Shown: piece after piece, positions 22,069-31,877 of the stretch
Layout of the letters: each line of letters opens with the position of its first letter
How positions within the stretch are numbered: the stretch's first letter is position 1
Assembly (NCBI RefSeq): GCF_022132145.1
Contig: NZ_JAJISP010000003.1
Location: 186,001-250,000 of the forward strand
Length of the DNA: 64,000 bases
From: Pseudomonas sp. MMS21 TM103
Lineage (GTDB): Bacteria > Pseudomonadota > Gammaproteobacteria > Pseudomonadales > Pseudomonadaceae
Direction of reading: 5' to 3'
Made by a program: the position numbers and the translations under genes
The notes under the pieces: generated by a model
Seen by the model: only the letters and a program-made list of their open reading frames with translations
Database searches by the model: none
What the model was told of the DNA's origin: nothing

Positions 22069-22106
22069 CGGCAGTCTGCTCAAGCTATGAGCAGACTGCC
22101 GTTTTT
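22069..22106 (+). terminator. Strong hairpin with T-run at the left edge of the A+T-rich insert
   Basis: A perfect 14-bp stem (22069-22082 with 22088-22101), loop AGCTA, and TTTTT. It lies upstream of the egtBD start, on the other strand, so it does not terminate that gene; it sits about 35 bases outside the left inverted repeat. The remainder of 21839-22140 shows no gene. Confidence 0.6.
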
Positions 22107-22140
22107 GTTCGCTCGTTTGAAAATCAATAGGGAAATCAAT

Positions 22141-22203
22141 AGAGGACAGACCCCGGTTTTGGCTTGAATAATCAAGCAGAAGCAAAATTAATCTTGGTCT
22201 GCC
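22141..22203 (+). repeat. Left ~60-bp inverted repeat of the A+T-rich insert
   Basis: This stretch (key blocks GGTTTTGGCT, then AAGCAGAAGCAAAATTAATC at 22174-22193) recurs in reverse complement at 24851-24914 with only scattered differences. Each copy is itself partly palindromic and contains a CAGACC core of the kind seen in REP-like elements. The two copies bracket the binding-protein/cyclase pair and the IS fragments. Confidence 0.75.
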
Positions 22204-22224
22204 ACCTATTATTTTATGCTGGCA

Positions 22225-23040
22225 CTACTCTTCAAGAGTTACGTTATACTTCTTGAGAAGCATTTTTTCTTTTGTGCCCTTCAGCGACAATCGCCCTTCA
22301 TTCCAAATCCTTATAAGTTCCTGTCTTTTTGCAGCAGGGATTTTTTTTGAAAAGATCGGTAGTTCAACCAATTTCTTTTCCAAGCCGGGGCGCACAATCT
22401 TAAGGTCATCATTCAAGTTCAGCCGATTCAAAACATGCTGAAGAACGAGTTCGTTATCCACATATAAATCGACTCTGTTTTCTCTAATCATATGGAAGAC
22501 CCGGTCCACCACATCATCGTAACCAGCAATCACTTCAACAAAGCTCGAATTTTTTGGGTCATCGATATAATTCTGATAGTCGACACTCATTGAGCTGTAA
22601 TCCCAGCCTGGCCCAGTTGCGATGCGTTTACCTTTTATGGATTGAATACCATGATAGCGCCATGGATCATCTCGCCTGACGACAAAGGCTGAGGTGTATG
22701 CAAATGTTGGTTCGCTGGCATACACGAAGCCCTTTTCTGAATTTTTTGAATATAGGTATTCCGGCAACATATCGCAAAGACCCTCTGCTACCATATCCAG
22801 CCCTCTTGCCAGGGGAACTTCATAGTATTTCAGCTTATAGCCTTCTGATGTGTATATTTGCTCCAACATATCGATGACAACACCACGCGCAGAGGATCCT
22901 TCTGATGGAAATATTGTCATCGGGACCCATTGATCGTAGCAAACTTTTAATGTCGCAGCATGACTTATACTGGCCATGCTAGTGCTCACCAAAAAGAACA
23001 TAAGGAAAAAATGGTTAGGCAATTTTTTACATTTCGACAC
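22225..23040 (-). CDS. Periplasmic solute-binding protein paired with a diguanylate cyclase
   Basis: A 271-residue protein with a signal peptide (hydrophobic stretch about 10-28, cut near SISHAA) and a family-3 solute-binding fold. The start is GTG 23040: CCCCTT at 23048-23053 reads as AAGGGG on this strand, seven bases upstream; an in-frame ATG at 23067 has no such site. The start lies inside the end of the upstream cyclase gene (14-base overlap), so the two are co-translated. No ABC transporter accompanies it. I infer that it presents a ligand to the cyclase. Composition is clearly A+T-rich relative to neighbours. Confidence 0.82.
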   Translation of the reverse strand: MSKCKKLPNHFFLMFFLVSTSMASISHAATLKVCYDQWVPMTIFPSEGSSARGVVIDMLEQIYTSEGYKLKYYEVPLARGLDMVAEGLCDMLPEYLYSKNSEKGFVYASEPTFAYTSAFVVRRDDPWRYHGIQSIKGKRIATGPGWDYSSMSVDYQNYIDDPKNSSFVEVIAGYDDVVDRVFHMIRENRVDLYVDNELVLQHVLNRLNLNDDLKIVRPGLEKKLVELPIFSKKIPAAKRQELIRIWNEGRLSLKGTKEKMLLKKYNVTLEE

Positions 23041-24307
23041 GATCACGCCCCTTATCTTTCGCCCCATACAGTTTCAAATCGGCGCGTTTAAATAGCTCGC
23101 CAATTGAATGGTCTGTAGTCTCGGATGACTCAACGCCAAGACTCACAGTGTAGTTGACCGTTGTACCTTCAACCTCAAAGGTTGAATCGCCAATGGTTTT
23201 TCTTATTTCATCGGCAAGCCGAAAGGCCTCATCAACTCCCGTATCAGGGAGAAACAGTGCAAATTCCTCACCACCAACTCTCCCAATGAGGTCAGATTTT
23301 CTCAATAGATTTTTACTTGTATTAACAAAATGAATGAGTACTTGATCACCTATAAAATGGCCATGCGTATCGTTGATAGTTTTAAAGTGATCCAAATCCA
23401 TCAAAACAAAGGACGCTGGTGATTTTTGGCGCTGGGAAAGAACGAGCAGATGCTGCGCAATTTCAAAGAAACCTCCCCGATTCAATGCACCTGTCAAAGA
23501 ATCTCTTGTCGCTAGCTCTTTGAGTTTATCATTCGAGATTTGTAATGCTTCTGTACGCTTTGCGACGGCCTCCTCTAACCAATTTCGCTTGGCTTGTTCG
23601 TCTTCCAATAATCGTTCTCGATCCCTCTCCATCGCAGACAGCATCGCATTCATATTTTCTTGAAGTTGGCTTAGTTCGTTATTCTCAATATTCGAAAGGT
23701 CAATCCGTTTACTTATGTTTGGGCTCAACTGAACTTCACTCACTTGAGACATCAATTCTTTCAAGGGTGTTGCCAGATAACGATCAAAGGCCCAAATAAA
23801 CAGCCAAAACAAAACAGATAATTTTATAATTGCCGTAATTGCAATCAGAGAAAACCCGAACAAAACCCGATCCAAAACAACTTGTGACGACGAATAAAGT
23901 GTAAGCGACCCAAGAAATATTTTCTTATCATTAAGCATCCAGTATAAGTCTGATTTTGTATCGAAAACTGACAATGGGGCTGAAGCCAGAGCATAGGATC
24001 TTTTAGAAATCATATTTTTTGCATGCTTATCTAGAATATCAACACCCTCGATAATTGGCATTTTGATAAGCCCAGCAATAAGTGAATCTAACTGATTCTG
24101 GTTATATTGCCACAAACTAGTAGAAATAGGGCCGCGGATCGTTTCTTCCAACTGTTTCAATTCACTTAAGATTGAATCCTGCGTTTTCAAATATTCGGTC
24201 AAGAACTGTATGCTTGTGACGAGGCAGGTCACACCAAAATAGATGGAAAAAATAACACGCATCATTTTTTGGGATAGATTGTTTGAACGAAGAAAACTTG
24301 CAAACAT
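23027..24307 (-). CDS. Membrane diguanylate cyclase with periplasmic sensor region
   Basis: A 426-residue protein: helix 1 (about 15-37), a periplasmic loop (about 38-145), helix 2 (about 147-172), a HAMP/coiled-coil-like linker and a GGDEF domain whose active site reads GGEEF (RVGGEEFALF), with the substrate-binding LMDLDHFKTINDTHGH region intact. It should make c-di-GMP. ATG 24307 is used; the codon before it is TTG. It overlaps the downstream binding-protein gene by 14 bases. The A+T-rich coding suggests acquisition by transfer. Confidence 0.88.
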   Translation of the reverse strand: MFASFLRSNNLSQKMMRVIFSIYFGVTCLVTSIQFLTEYLKTQDSILSELKQLEETIRGPISTSLWQYNQNQLDSLIAGLIKMPIIEGVDILDKHAKNMISKRSYALASAPLSVFDTKSDLYWMLNDKKIFLGSLTLYSSSQVVLDRVLFGFSLIAITAIIKLSVLFWLFIWAFDRYLATPLKELMSQVSEVQLSPNISKRIDLSNIENNELSQLQENMNAMLSAMERDRERLLEDEQAKRNWLEEAVAKRTEALQISNDKLKELATRDSLTGALNRGGFFEIAQHLLVLSQRQKSPASFVLMDLDHFKTINDTHGHFIGDQVLIHFVNTSKNLLRKSDLIGRVGGEEFALFLPDTGVDEAFRLADEIRKTIGDSTFEVEGTTVNYTVSLGVESSETTDHSIGELFKRADLKLYGAKDKGRDRVEM

Positions 24308-24347
24308 CAAAAAGCCCGTCCCGATACATTTTAAACTTGAGTCAATC

Positions 24348-24596
24348 TTAGATTACTCCCGCACTTAATGGAACCGACTTAGGGAACCGCTGAAAAAGAC
24401 TTCCTGATTTTGGAAAAATAACCGGGTTCCACCCGCTGAGTTTTCCCGATGAAGCAGATGACTGGGCCTCCGGTGCCCTGACCCACTTGCGGATCGTGTT
24501 GCGCGCCAGCCCGGTGCGCTTGGTTATCTCATGCACCGACAACTTGTCGCGGAAAGACATCCGCTGAAATTTGCCCATCATTTCCAAACTGATCAC
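24348..24596 (-). pseudogene. N-terminal fragment of an IS21-family IstA transposase
   Basis: The first 45 or so residues (MISLEMMGKFQRMSFRDKLS, then EITKRTGLARNTIRKWVRAP) are the DNA-binding N-terminus of an IS21-type IstA transposase. After that the frame runs into unrelated sequence and stops; intact IstA is about 500 residues. A bit of apparent IS21-flank sequence (CTGGGTCAATTTTAGGTCAG, 24673-24692) lies beyond its start. It is a dead remnant. Confidence 0.75.
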
Positions 24597-24700
24597 CCTG
24601 TGTTCTTCTGCTCAATAATTGAGCAGGAGCAGTTGAGCACCTGGGTCCGTTTTCAGGCGGAAGAACATCCTCTACTGGGTCAATTTTAGGTCAGCGGCAA

Positions 24701-24802
24701 CAGCAGAACTGGTTCGGCTACAGCGATCCGGCGATGGAAGAGTTGCTCTACGAGAGCACGATTTTGCGCCACTTTTCCGGGCTGAGCCTGGAGCGCATCC
24801 CG
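24701..24802 (+). pseudogene. Fragment of an IS5-family transposase
   Basis: Translation from 24701 gives QQNWFGYSDPAMEELLYES and continues to LSLERIP, a conserved N-terminal stretch of IS5-family transposases. Only about 34 codons remain, with no start, no catalytic residues and no recognisable IS ends. It abuts the IS21 remnant, so this spot took more than one insertion. Confidence 0.75.
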
Positions 24803-24850
24803 GGAAAAGGGGACTTATTTATTTTTCATATTTTCACGGCCTGACAAAGC

Positions 24851-24914
24851 AATAGGGAACCACGATTAATTTTGCTTCTGCTTGTTCATTTCAGCCAAAA
24901 CCGTGGTCTGTTCC
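24851..24914 (-). repeat. Right ~60-bp inverted repeat of the A+T-rich insert
   Basis: The reverse complement of this stretch matches 22141-22203, including a 20-base identical block, AAGCAGAAGCAAAATTAATC, and flanking GGTTTTGGCT. The similarity extends a few bases outward (CAATA-GGA-CAGACC). A further CAGACCACGAT-like match occurs near 24996-25006. Confidence 0.75.
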
Positions 24915-25301
24915 TTATTGTCCTTGGGCTGAAGGCGGCGAACGAATGCCTACGAGCAGTGGACTGGTAATGGACTGGTAGAGGACACAATCGGGGGCAG
25001 ACCACGATATTAGTGATGCCGAAATGTCCGTAATTGGCCGATATCTACCGGTGACCACCGTCCGCTGCAGCGCGACTCCAGCCTGTCGCGAAGAGTAGAA
25101 GTCGTCCAATCCAGGCCAAGACCATCACGCGCGCAGGTTGCCATAGCGAAAGGCTTACACGCACTGACTGCGATCTCCTCTGTTGTGGCTTCGCCAGTGC
25201 ACCTAACCTACGTACATCAACTGAAGCGCAGGACGCGCTCAGGGTCATGGATGATCGACCATCGCCTGGAAGGCTGCTGACAGGATGTCGGCATGGTCTT
25301 G
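24915..25301. other. Gene-free stretch right of the insert
   Basis: No frame here resembles a real protein. It includes GGACTGGTA repeated at 24961-24979 (twice, with one interruption) and a CAGACCACGAT motif shared with the inverted repeats. It looks like eroded mobile-element border sequence. Confidence 0.45.
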
Positions 25302-25327
25302 AAAAAACCCGCTTCGGCGGGTTTTTT
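25302..25327. terminator. Bidirectional intrinsic terminator
   Basis: AAAAAACCCGC-TTCG-GCGGGTTTTTT gives a stable hairpin with a UUCG-type tetraloop and a T-run on both strands. It lies 58 bases beyond the stop of the leftward diguanylate cyclase gene and would end its transcript. Confidence 0.85.
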
Positions 25328-25384
25328 GTTGCCTTCTCAAAAGAGAGCGGCTGATTCTGGGGCCTCCTGGACTGGGAGAGGGAC

Positions 25385-26458
25385 TCACACGGTTACTTCG
25401 CAATCGGTGCACACCTCGACCCGATTGCGGCCATCGTCCTTGCAGCGGTAAAGCGCCTTGTCGGCCCGGTTGATTGCGCTTTTCAGCTCATCGCCCTCCT
25501 GGAACTCGCTGACCCCCACACTGATGGTGAGAGCAACGGTTTTGCCGTCGAAACACCAACGCTGTTGCATCAGCGCCTGCCGGACCCGCTCGGCACTCGC
25601 CCGCGCCTGTTCCAGGTTGGTATCCGGAAGAACGGCCAGAAACTCCTCACCACCCCAGCGCGCAATCAGATCGTGGTTTCTCAGCACTGCCTTGATGCAG
25701 TTCGCCACGTCGACCAGCACCTTGTCGCCGATCTCGTGGCCATGGTTGTCGTTGATCGACTTGAAGTGATCGATATCCAGCAACAGCAGCCCGATGGGAT
25801 GCAGGTTGCGCTGGAAGCGCGCCAATTCCCTCTCGGCCAGATCGATAATATGCCGGCGGTTGAGCAGCCCCGTCAGCGGGTCGGTGGCCGCCATTTTCCG
25901 CAGCTTGCGCTGGGCCGAACTGACGATCTTCAGATAGAAGAACGACAGGTAACTGAACATGGCGAATACCACGCTCAGATTGAACAGGTGCACGGCCAGC
26001 AAGGCGTCACGGGAAATCGGCTGCAGCGGCTCGCCAGTCCACATGACCACATCCAACACCACGTAAAAGCCCCACAGCGAAACCAACGCCGCAAGGGCGC
26101 CGCGCAGCGGCATGCTGAGAAACAGCGCGGGGATGAACATCAACAGATAGTAGTGAAAGCCGCTGTCCCAGCCGATCAACAGGGTGCCCAAGGCGGCGTG
26201 GACGATGACCTCCGTCCAGATCAGTGTAATGGCCAGCCGATTGCGTCGCCTGGCCAGCGCCTGGTACGCCAGGATGTACATGGAAACACTGATGACATTG
26301 ACCCAGGCCAGGAGGGGAGAACCGAGGACATGAAAAAGGAAGAAAAATGCCACATCCACCGTGCCGGCAATCTGACAACAGCGCTTGGCCACCTGCCAGA
26401 ACTGCGGACGCCGCACAGAGGCGGAATCGGGTGTCTTAGACGTGTCGCTGCTGTTCAT
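25385..26458 (-). CDS. Membrane diguanylate cyclase, multi-pass
   Basis: A 357-residue protein with about six transmembrane helices in the N-terminal 200 residues and no large periplasmic domain, followed by a GGDEF domain with active site GGEEF (ARWGGEEFLAVLPD) and an intact LLDIDHFKSINDNHGH region. It should make c-di-GMP at the inner membrane. ATG 26458 (MNSSDTSKTPD) is chosen; the frame is open for 45 more codons upstream without a better site, so the start is uncertain. It is a single gene with its own terminator and is G+C-rich like the host. Confidence 0.88.
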   Translation of the reverse strand: MNSSDTSKTPDSASVRRPQFWQVAKRCCQIAGTVDVAFFFLFHVLGSPLLAWVNVISVSMYILAYQALARRRNRLAITLIWTEVIVHAALGTLLIGWDSGFHYYLLMFIPALFLSMPLRGALAALVSLWGFYVVLDVVMWTGEPLQPISRDALLAVHLFNLSVVFAMFSYLSFFYLKIVSSAQRKLRKMAATDPLTGLLNRRHIIDLAERELARFQRNLHPIGLLLLDIDHFKSINDNHGHEIGDKVLVDVANCIKAVLRNHDLIARWGGEEFLAVLPDTNLEQARASAERVRQALMQQRWCFDGKTVALTISVGVSEFQEGDELKSAINRADKALYRCKDDGRNRVEVCTDCEVTV

Positions 26459-27015
26459 AGGCGAAATCCAGATGCGGTCGCCCAAGCCTAGGCTGTTATG
26501 GGCGGACTTGCGCGCTGAAGTTGCCGAGGGTTCTTCTCCTGCAGCCGTCTGGATTAAGGCTCCGGGGGTGACGATCCGGTTGATCGAGCGCATGTCCCGG
26601 CGGTTGATGCCGTCATTAACTGCAACGATTCGAGCCGCTCGTTAGGCCTAAGCTGCGCGGCCACCCTGCGTTGATAAGCCCTTGACCACAAGATGCAACA
26701 ACGGGCCCATTGAGACGAAAACAACCGTGATGAGCAGGTATGGCATTACCGGGGCGATTCAGACCTTCCTGGCGGAGCATGGCATGACCATCGAAGATCC
26801 GGCGGACGAGTATTAGGATGATAGCCAGGCGGGGTATTGCCTCGATCCGGGCGGGTTCAGGCTGGAGGCTGCGTGCTGTGGCAGGGAGCATGATTGGGAC
26901 GGCAACCGTCAATCACCGGCTCGGGCCGAATTGGCCAGCCTGCGCTAGGCCGCTTGCAGGCCCAGGCAGTGCAGCGATAGAGAACTTTAACAACCTCTGA
27001 CTGGAGGCGAAGACC
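26459..27015. other. Intergenic stretch, no convincing gene
   Basis: These 557 bases separate the leftward cyclase from the rightward HAD gene. A 28-codon frame (ATG 26730 to TAG 26816, ending in EDPADEY) reads like the tail of a lost gene but has no support. Nothing else stands out. Confidence 0.4.
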
Positions 27016-27765
27016 ATGCCGCAGGCGGTGCTGCTGGATATCAGCGGGGTGCTCTACCAGGACGCGAAAGCCGTACCCGGCTCGGTGCCGGCAGTTGCGG
27101 CGCTGCAGACCAAGGGCTACCCCCTGCGCCTGGTGACTAACACTTCGCGCCTGACGTGCGCCGAGATTTACCGGCAACTGACCGGCATGGGCTATGCCTT
27201 GCAGCCCGAGCAGATCTACAGCGCTCCGCGCGCCGTGCGCCATTACCTGCAGGCCCATGACTTGCGGCCGTATTGCCTGATTCACCGCAACCTCGAAGAG
27301 GAGTTCGCCGATCTGCTCGAGCTGCCCGAACCCAATGCGGTGGTGCTCGGCGACGCCGAGGAACGCTTCGACTACGCCCACCTGGAGCGCGCCTTCCACC
27401 TGCTGCTGAGCGGCGCGCCGCTGCTGGCGATGGGTGACAACCGCTACTTCCACAGCCACGGCGCCCTGCGCCTGGACGTCGGGCCCTTCGTCCGCGCGCT
27501 GGAGTATGCCGCCGAGGTCCAGGCGTTGGTTCTGGGTAAGCCCAGCGCAGCGTTCTTCGCCAGCGCCCTGGAAGAGCTCGGCGTGCCGGCCGGCGAGGCC
27601 TTGATGATCGGCGACGATGTCGAGAGCGATGTGCTGGGCGCGCAAAAGGCCGGTCTTCAGGCTTGCCTGGTGCAGACCGGAAAGTACCGCGCCGGCGACG
27701 AAAGCAAGGCGCCGGGAGCCTTGCTGGCCAGGGACCTGGCCGAGGCGGTGCGGCGGTTCTGCTGA
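27016..27765 (+). CDS. HAD-superfamily phosphatase, LHPP/HDHD2-like
   Basis: A 249-residue soluble HAD hydrolase of the NagD-like subgroup. The first motif is LLDISGVLYQD, where the usual DxD reads D8-I-S10, as in LHPP/HDHD2 proteins. The second motif region is LVTNTSR, and the late acidic motif is MIGDDVESDVLGA. Mammalian LHPP acts on phospholysine, phosphohistidine and pyrophosphate; bacterial substrates are unknown. GGAGG at 27003-27007 fixes ATG 27016. It is a single gene. Confidence 0.85.
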   Translation: MPQAVLLDISGVLYQDAKAVPGSVPAVAALQTKGYPLRLVTNTSRLTCAEIYRQLTGMGYALQPEQIYSAPRAVRHYLQAHDLRPYCLIHRNLEEEFADLLELPEPNAVVLGDAEERFDYAHLERAFHLLLSGAPLLAMGDNRYFHSHGALRLDVGPFVRALEYAAEVQALVLGKPSAAFFASALEELGVPAGEALMIGDDVESDVLGAQKAGLQACLVQTGKYRAGDESKAPGALLARDLAEAVRRFC

Positions 27766-28039
27766 CACTGGCCGGTGCTTGCGCGCGCCCACCTTTGCCC
27801 GGTTACGGGATTATCGTGACCCTGTCATCCGCCAGCCACCGGCTTTGGCTGCAATCGCTGCAATCGCTGCAATTACTGGAGAGGGTGTGCGAACAGGGGG
27901 CGGATTAATTTCTAGGATAGACCGTCCCTTGTGGCCGAACCCTGCCATTCGTGCCTGACAGCTAACCACCCCTGGTAGTCATTAGCCGGGTGACGCTAGG
28001 CTTGCGGCGTGAATGTGTTCTCGCGCGGAAAATAATGAA

Positions 28040-28429
28040 ATGAAAGGTATCTTCGGTCACCTACGACGCTGGGCCAAGAGTCTGAAGCGTCAAACTATGG
28101 TTCTCTGGTTTTGTTATCAGCATCCAGAAACACCATGGCTGCCCAAATGTATTTCGGTGCTTGTCGTGGCCTATGCATTGAGTCCAATTGACCTCATTCC
28201 TGATTTCATTCCGATACTCGGTTACCTGGACGACGTCATCATTTTGCCATTAGGTATTCTGCTCGCCATCCGGTTGATGCCATCACAAGTGCTAGAAGCG
28301 TGTCAGCTGAAGGCAAGTGAGTGGGAAAAGAACCATTTGGAACGCCCCGTTAATAAAGTTGCAGCAGTACTCATCGTATTGATCTGGCTGGTTGTGGTTG
28401 CAGCTATTTGGTGGGCTTACATTGATTGA
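28040..28429 (+). CDS. YkvA family (DUF1232) membrane protein
   Basis: A 129-residue protein with the DUF1232 core YALSPIDLIPDFIPILGYLD, two hydrophobic segments around it, and a third helix at the C-terminus (VLIVLIWLVVVAAIWW). Function of the family is unknown. The start is set at ATG 28040 (MKGIFGHL) with GGAAA upstream; an earlier in-frame codon at 28013 lacks a site. Codon use is more A+T-rich than its neighbours. Confidence 0.82.
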   Translation: MKGIFGHLRRWAKSLKRQTMVLWFCYQHPETPWLPKCISVLVVAYALSPIDLIPDFIPILGYLDDVIILPLGILLAIRLMPSQVLEACQLKASEWEKNHLERPVNKVAAVLIVLIWLVVVAAIWWAYID

Positions 28430-28694
28430 CTGTCAACGAGGTGGCCTGGATAAGAATTGGCGGCAACGCCCCGCACGTTTCCGCCCTACGCGAATTTTTT
28501 AGCGGTATAGGGGGCAGCGTTTATCTGTCCACCAGCTGCTGCGACTGACCGCTGCTGGCCCACAGCTGCCATCTCCAACAGGCTCCCCGCCCCCTCATAT
28601 TCATGCAGATAACCCGCCCCGCTGCCCTGCCCGCGCAATCGCGGCCCATGCCACGTAGAATCGCACCGTGAAACAAGGACTTGAGGTTGCAGCG

Positions 28695-31058
28695 GTGGAT
28701 CTACAGCAGGGCTTCGTCCTGACCCGACATTGGCGCGATACGCCGGCCGGCACCCAGGTCGAGTTCTGGTTGGCGACCGACGCCGGGCCACGGCATATCC
28801 GCCTGCCCTGTCAGCCCTCGGTGGCCTTCATTCCTGCCGAGCAGCGCGCGCTGGCCGAGGCGCTGTTGCGCGGGGAGCGTGATGTCGAGCTGCGCCCGCT
28901 GGAGCTGTGCGACTTCCACCATCGACCGGTGCTTGGCCTGTATTGCCGCCAGCATCGCCAGCTGATGAATATCGACAAGCTGCTGCGCAAGGCCGGGGTC
29001 GAGGTGTACGAGGCCGATATCCGCCCGCCGGAGCGCTACCTGATGGAACGTTTCATCACCGCGCCGGTGTGCTTCGGCGGCACGCCGGACGCCAGCGGGC
29101 TGCTGCTCGAGGCGCAGATGAAGCCCGCCCCGGACTATCGCCCGCGCCTGAAGCTGGCGTCACTGGACATCGAGACCAATGCCCAGGGCGAGCTGTATTC
29201 GATCGCCCTCGAGGGCTGCGGCCAGCGCCAGGTGTACATGCTCGGGCCGGCCAACGGCGCGGACACGCCGCTGGACTTCGCCCTGGAGTACTGCGCCACT
29301 CGCGTGCAGCTGCTGGAGAGGCTCAACCAGTGGCTGGCCGCCCATGATCCCGATGCGATCATCGGCTGGAACCTGGTGCAGTTCGACCTGCGCGTGTTGC
29401 ACGAGCACGCCCAGCGCCTGCAGGTGCCGTTGCAGCTCGGTCGCGGCGGCGATGCGATGGGCTGGCGCGAGCATGGCAGCCGCAACAATCACTTCTTCGC
29501 CGAGGCCGCCGGGCGGCTGATCATCGACGGCATCGAGGCGCTACGCTCGGCGACCTGGAGCTTCTCCTCGTTCAGCCTGGAGAACGTCGCGCAGACCCTG
29601 CTCGGCGAAGGCAAGGACATCGCCACGCCCTACCAGCGCATGGACGCCATCGACCGCATGTTCGCCGAGGACAAGCCGGCCCTCGCGCGCTACAACCTCA
29701 AGGACTGCGAGCTGGTCACGCGGATCTTCGCCAAGACCGAGATCCTTACCTTCCTGCTCGAACGCGCCACCGTCACCGGCCTGCCGGCCGACCGCAGCGG
29801 CGGTTCGGTCGCGGCCTTCTGCCACCTGTACATCCCGCTGATGCACCGCCAGGGCTTCGTCGCGCCGAACCTCGGCGAACGGCCGCCGGAGGCCAGCCCC
29901 GGCGGCTTCGTGATGAACTCGCAGCCCGGCCTGTACGAGTCGGTGCTGGTGCTCGACTACAAGAGCCTGTACCCGTCGATCATCCGCACCTTTCTCATCG
30001 ACCCGCTGGGGCTGGTCGAAGGCATGCGTCATCCCGAGGACAGCGCCTCGGTGCCGGGCTTTCGCGGCGCGCGCTTCTCGCGTACCCGGCATTGCCTGCC
30101 GGCCATCGTCGAGAGTGTTTGGCAGGGCCGCGAGGCGGCCAAGCGCGAACACAATGCGCCGCTGTCACAGGCGCTGAAGATCATCATGAACGCCTTCTAC
30201 GGGGTGCTCGGTTCCAGCGGCTGCCGCTTCTTCGATCCGCGCCTGGCCTCCTCGATCACCCTGCGCGGCCACGAGATCATGCGCAGGACCCGCGAGCTGA
30301 TCGAGGCCGAAGGCCATGCGGTGATCTACGGCGACACCGACTCGACCTTCGTCTGGCTCAGGCGCGCCCATGACGAGGAGCACGCGGCGCAGATCGGCCG
30401 CGCCCTGGTGCAGCGCGTCAACCAGTGGTGGCGCGAGCACCTGCGCCATGAATACGACCTGGAAAGCGCCCTGGAGCTGCAGTACGAGACCCATTACAGC
30501 CGCTTCCTGATGCCGACCATCCGCGGCGCCGAAGAGGGCAGCAAGAAGCGCTACGCCGGCCTGGTCACGGCGGCGGACGGCAGCAGCGAGATGGTTTTCA
30601 AGGGCCTGGAAACGGTACGCAGCGACTGGTCGCCGCTGGCCCGGCAGTTCCAGCGCGAGCTGTACCTGCTGATCTTCAACCGGCAACCCTACCAGGACTA
30701 TGTGCGCGACTACGTGCGCCGCACCCTGGCCGGCCAACTCGATGAGCTGCTGATCTACCGCAAGCGCCTGCGCCGCCGGCTGGACGACTACCAGCGCAAT
30801 GTGCCGCCGCATGTGCGCGCGGCGCGCATGGCCGACGAATACAACGATCAGCAGGGCCGCCCGCGCCAGTACCAGAACGGCGGCTGGATCAGCTACGTGA
30901 TCACCCTCGCCGGCCCCGAACCGCTGGAAACCCGGCGCACCCCCATCGACTACGAACATTACCTCACGCGCCAGCTGCAGCCGGTGGCGGACGCCATCCT
31001 GCCGTTCGTGGGCGACGACTTCTCCCGGCTGGTCGGCGGTCAGCTCGGCCTGTTCTGA
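28695..31058 (+). CDS. polB: DNA polymerase II
   Basis: A family-B DNA polymerase of 787 residues (E. coli Pol II is 783). The 3'-5' exonuclease motif is LDIET (D158, E160). Polymerase motifs are [10 protein letters not shown] (D421), [16 protein letters not shown] and YGDTDST (D547, D549). It is used in damage tolerance and replication restart, usually under SOS control; I did not find a LexA box. GTG 28695 is preferred over GTG 28668 because GAGG (28684-28687) is properly spaced and the product then starts with the family-like DLQQGF. Confidence 0.95.
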   Translation: MDLQQGFVLTRHWRDTPAGTQVEFWLATDAGPRHIRLPCQPSVAFIPAEQRALAEALLRGERDVELRPLELCDFHHRPVLGLYCRQHRQLMNIDKLLRKAGVEVYEADIRPPERYLMERFITAPVCFGGTPDASGLLLEAQMKPAPDYRPRLKLASLDIETNAQGELYSIALEGCGQRQVYMLGPANGADTPLDFALEYCATRVQLLERLNQWLAAHDPDAIIGWNLVQFDLRVLHEHAQRLQVPLQLGRGGDAMGWREHGSRNNHFFAEAAGRLIIDGIEALRSATWSFSSFSLENVAQTLLGEGKDIATPYQRMDAIDRMFAEDKPALARYNLKDCELVTRIFAKTEILTFLLERATVTGLPADRSGGSVAAFCHLYIPLMHRQGFVAPNLGERPPEASPGGFVMNSQPGLYESVLVLDYKSLYPSIIRTFLIDPLGLVEGMRHPEDSASVPGFRGARFSRTRHCLPAIVESVWQGREAAKREHNAPLSQALKIIMNAFYGVLGSSGCRFFDPRLASSITLRGHEIMRRTRELIEAEGHAVIYGDTDSTFVWLRRAHDEEHAAQIGRALVQRVNQWWREHLRHEYDLESALELQYETHYSRFLMPTIRGAEEGSKKRYAGLVTAADGSSEMVFKGLETVRSDWSPLARQFQRELYLLIFNRQPYQDYVRDYVRRTLAGQLDELLIYRKRLRRRLDDYQRNVPPHVRAARMADEYNDQQGRPRQYQNGGWISYVITLAGPEPLETRRTPIDYEHYLTRQLQPVADAILPFVGDDFSRLVGGQLGLF

Positions 31059-31115
31059 GCCCGGCGCAGCCCCTGGCGTGGTCCGCACCAGCAGCCGCCC
31101 GGCGCTAGCGCCTGC

Positions 31116-31877
31116 TCACATCGCGGCGCGCAGCAATGGCAGGTACGCAGGGCTCTCGGAGATCGAGTTGTGGCCCTGGCCCGAGATCACCTCGAGCGTG
31201 GCCACGCCGGGCGCGAAATGTCGGTAGAGCGCCTCGGTACTCGACAAGGGGATGATTTCGTCCTGTTCGGCCGCGATCAGCAGGGTCGGCACCCTGATGC
31301 GCGCGGCGTAGCGCGAGGACTCGAACCTGTCCTTGAGCAGCCACTTGATCGGCAGTAAGGGGAACTGGCGTGCGGCGAACGCCTGCAGGCTGTCGAACGG
31401 CGTGATCAACACCAGGCGCGAGGCCGGGCGCTGGCTGGCCAGGCGAATGGCAACCGCCGACCCCAGGCTGCGCCCCATCACCACGGTCTGCGGATGCGCG
31501 GCATGCACCCGGTCGAACAAGGCCAGGGCATCGCGCTGGATCGCCTCCTCGGAGGGCGAGCCGGCACTTCCCGCATAGCCGCGGTAGTGCATCAAGTAGA
31601 GGGCATGCTCGGGAAAGGCCTGGGCAAACGCAGGCAGGTTCAGCGAAACGTCCTCGGCGTTGCCGCCGAAGTAGATCAGCGCCTTAGGGCCGGTGTGGGG
31701 CCTGATCGACACCAGCACCTCAGCATCGTCCACCGCCAGCCTGAGCAGCGTGTCGGGCCGGCTGATGGCGAGCGGTTGCGGGAAGTAGATGAGGCTGCGC
31801 TGGAACATCCACACGGCGACGCAGATCGCCAGGTACAAGGCGGCAAGCACTGCCAGGAGCGGGAATATTCGCGACAT
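31116..31877 (-). CDS. Membrane-anchored alpha/beta hydrolase (ABHD13/YfhR-like)
   Basis: A 253-residue protein with an N-terminal hydrophobic anchor (about 5-26) and an alpha/beta hydrolase fold. The nucleophile elbow is GRSLGSA, the acid is in AEQDEIIP and the histidine in GQGHNS, so the triad is complete. E. coli YfhR and eukaryotic Bem46/ABHD13 share the layout; substrate unknown. It converges with polB. Confidence 0.85.
   Translation of the reverse strand: MSRIFPLLAVLAALYLAICVAVWMFQRSLIYFPQPLAISRPDTLLRLAVDDAEVLVSIRPHTGPKALIYFGGNAEDVSLNLPAFAQAFPEHALYLMHYRGYAGSAGSPSEEAIQRDALALFDRVHAAHPQTVVMGRSLGSAVAIRLASQRPASRLVLITPFDSLQAFAARQFPLLPIKWLLKDRFESSRYAARIRVPTLLIAAEQDEIIPLSSTEALYRHFAPGVATLEVISGQGHNSISESPAYLPLLRAAM

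Noticed and set aside
26730..26816. 28-codon frame ending in EDPADEY
   Set aside because: Too short, no ribosome binding site and no recognised family; it may be the tail of a lost gene but cannot be supported.
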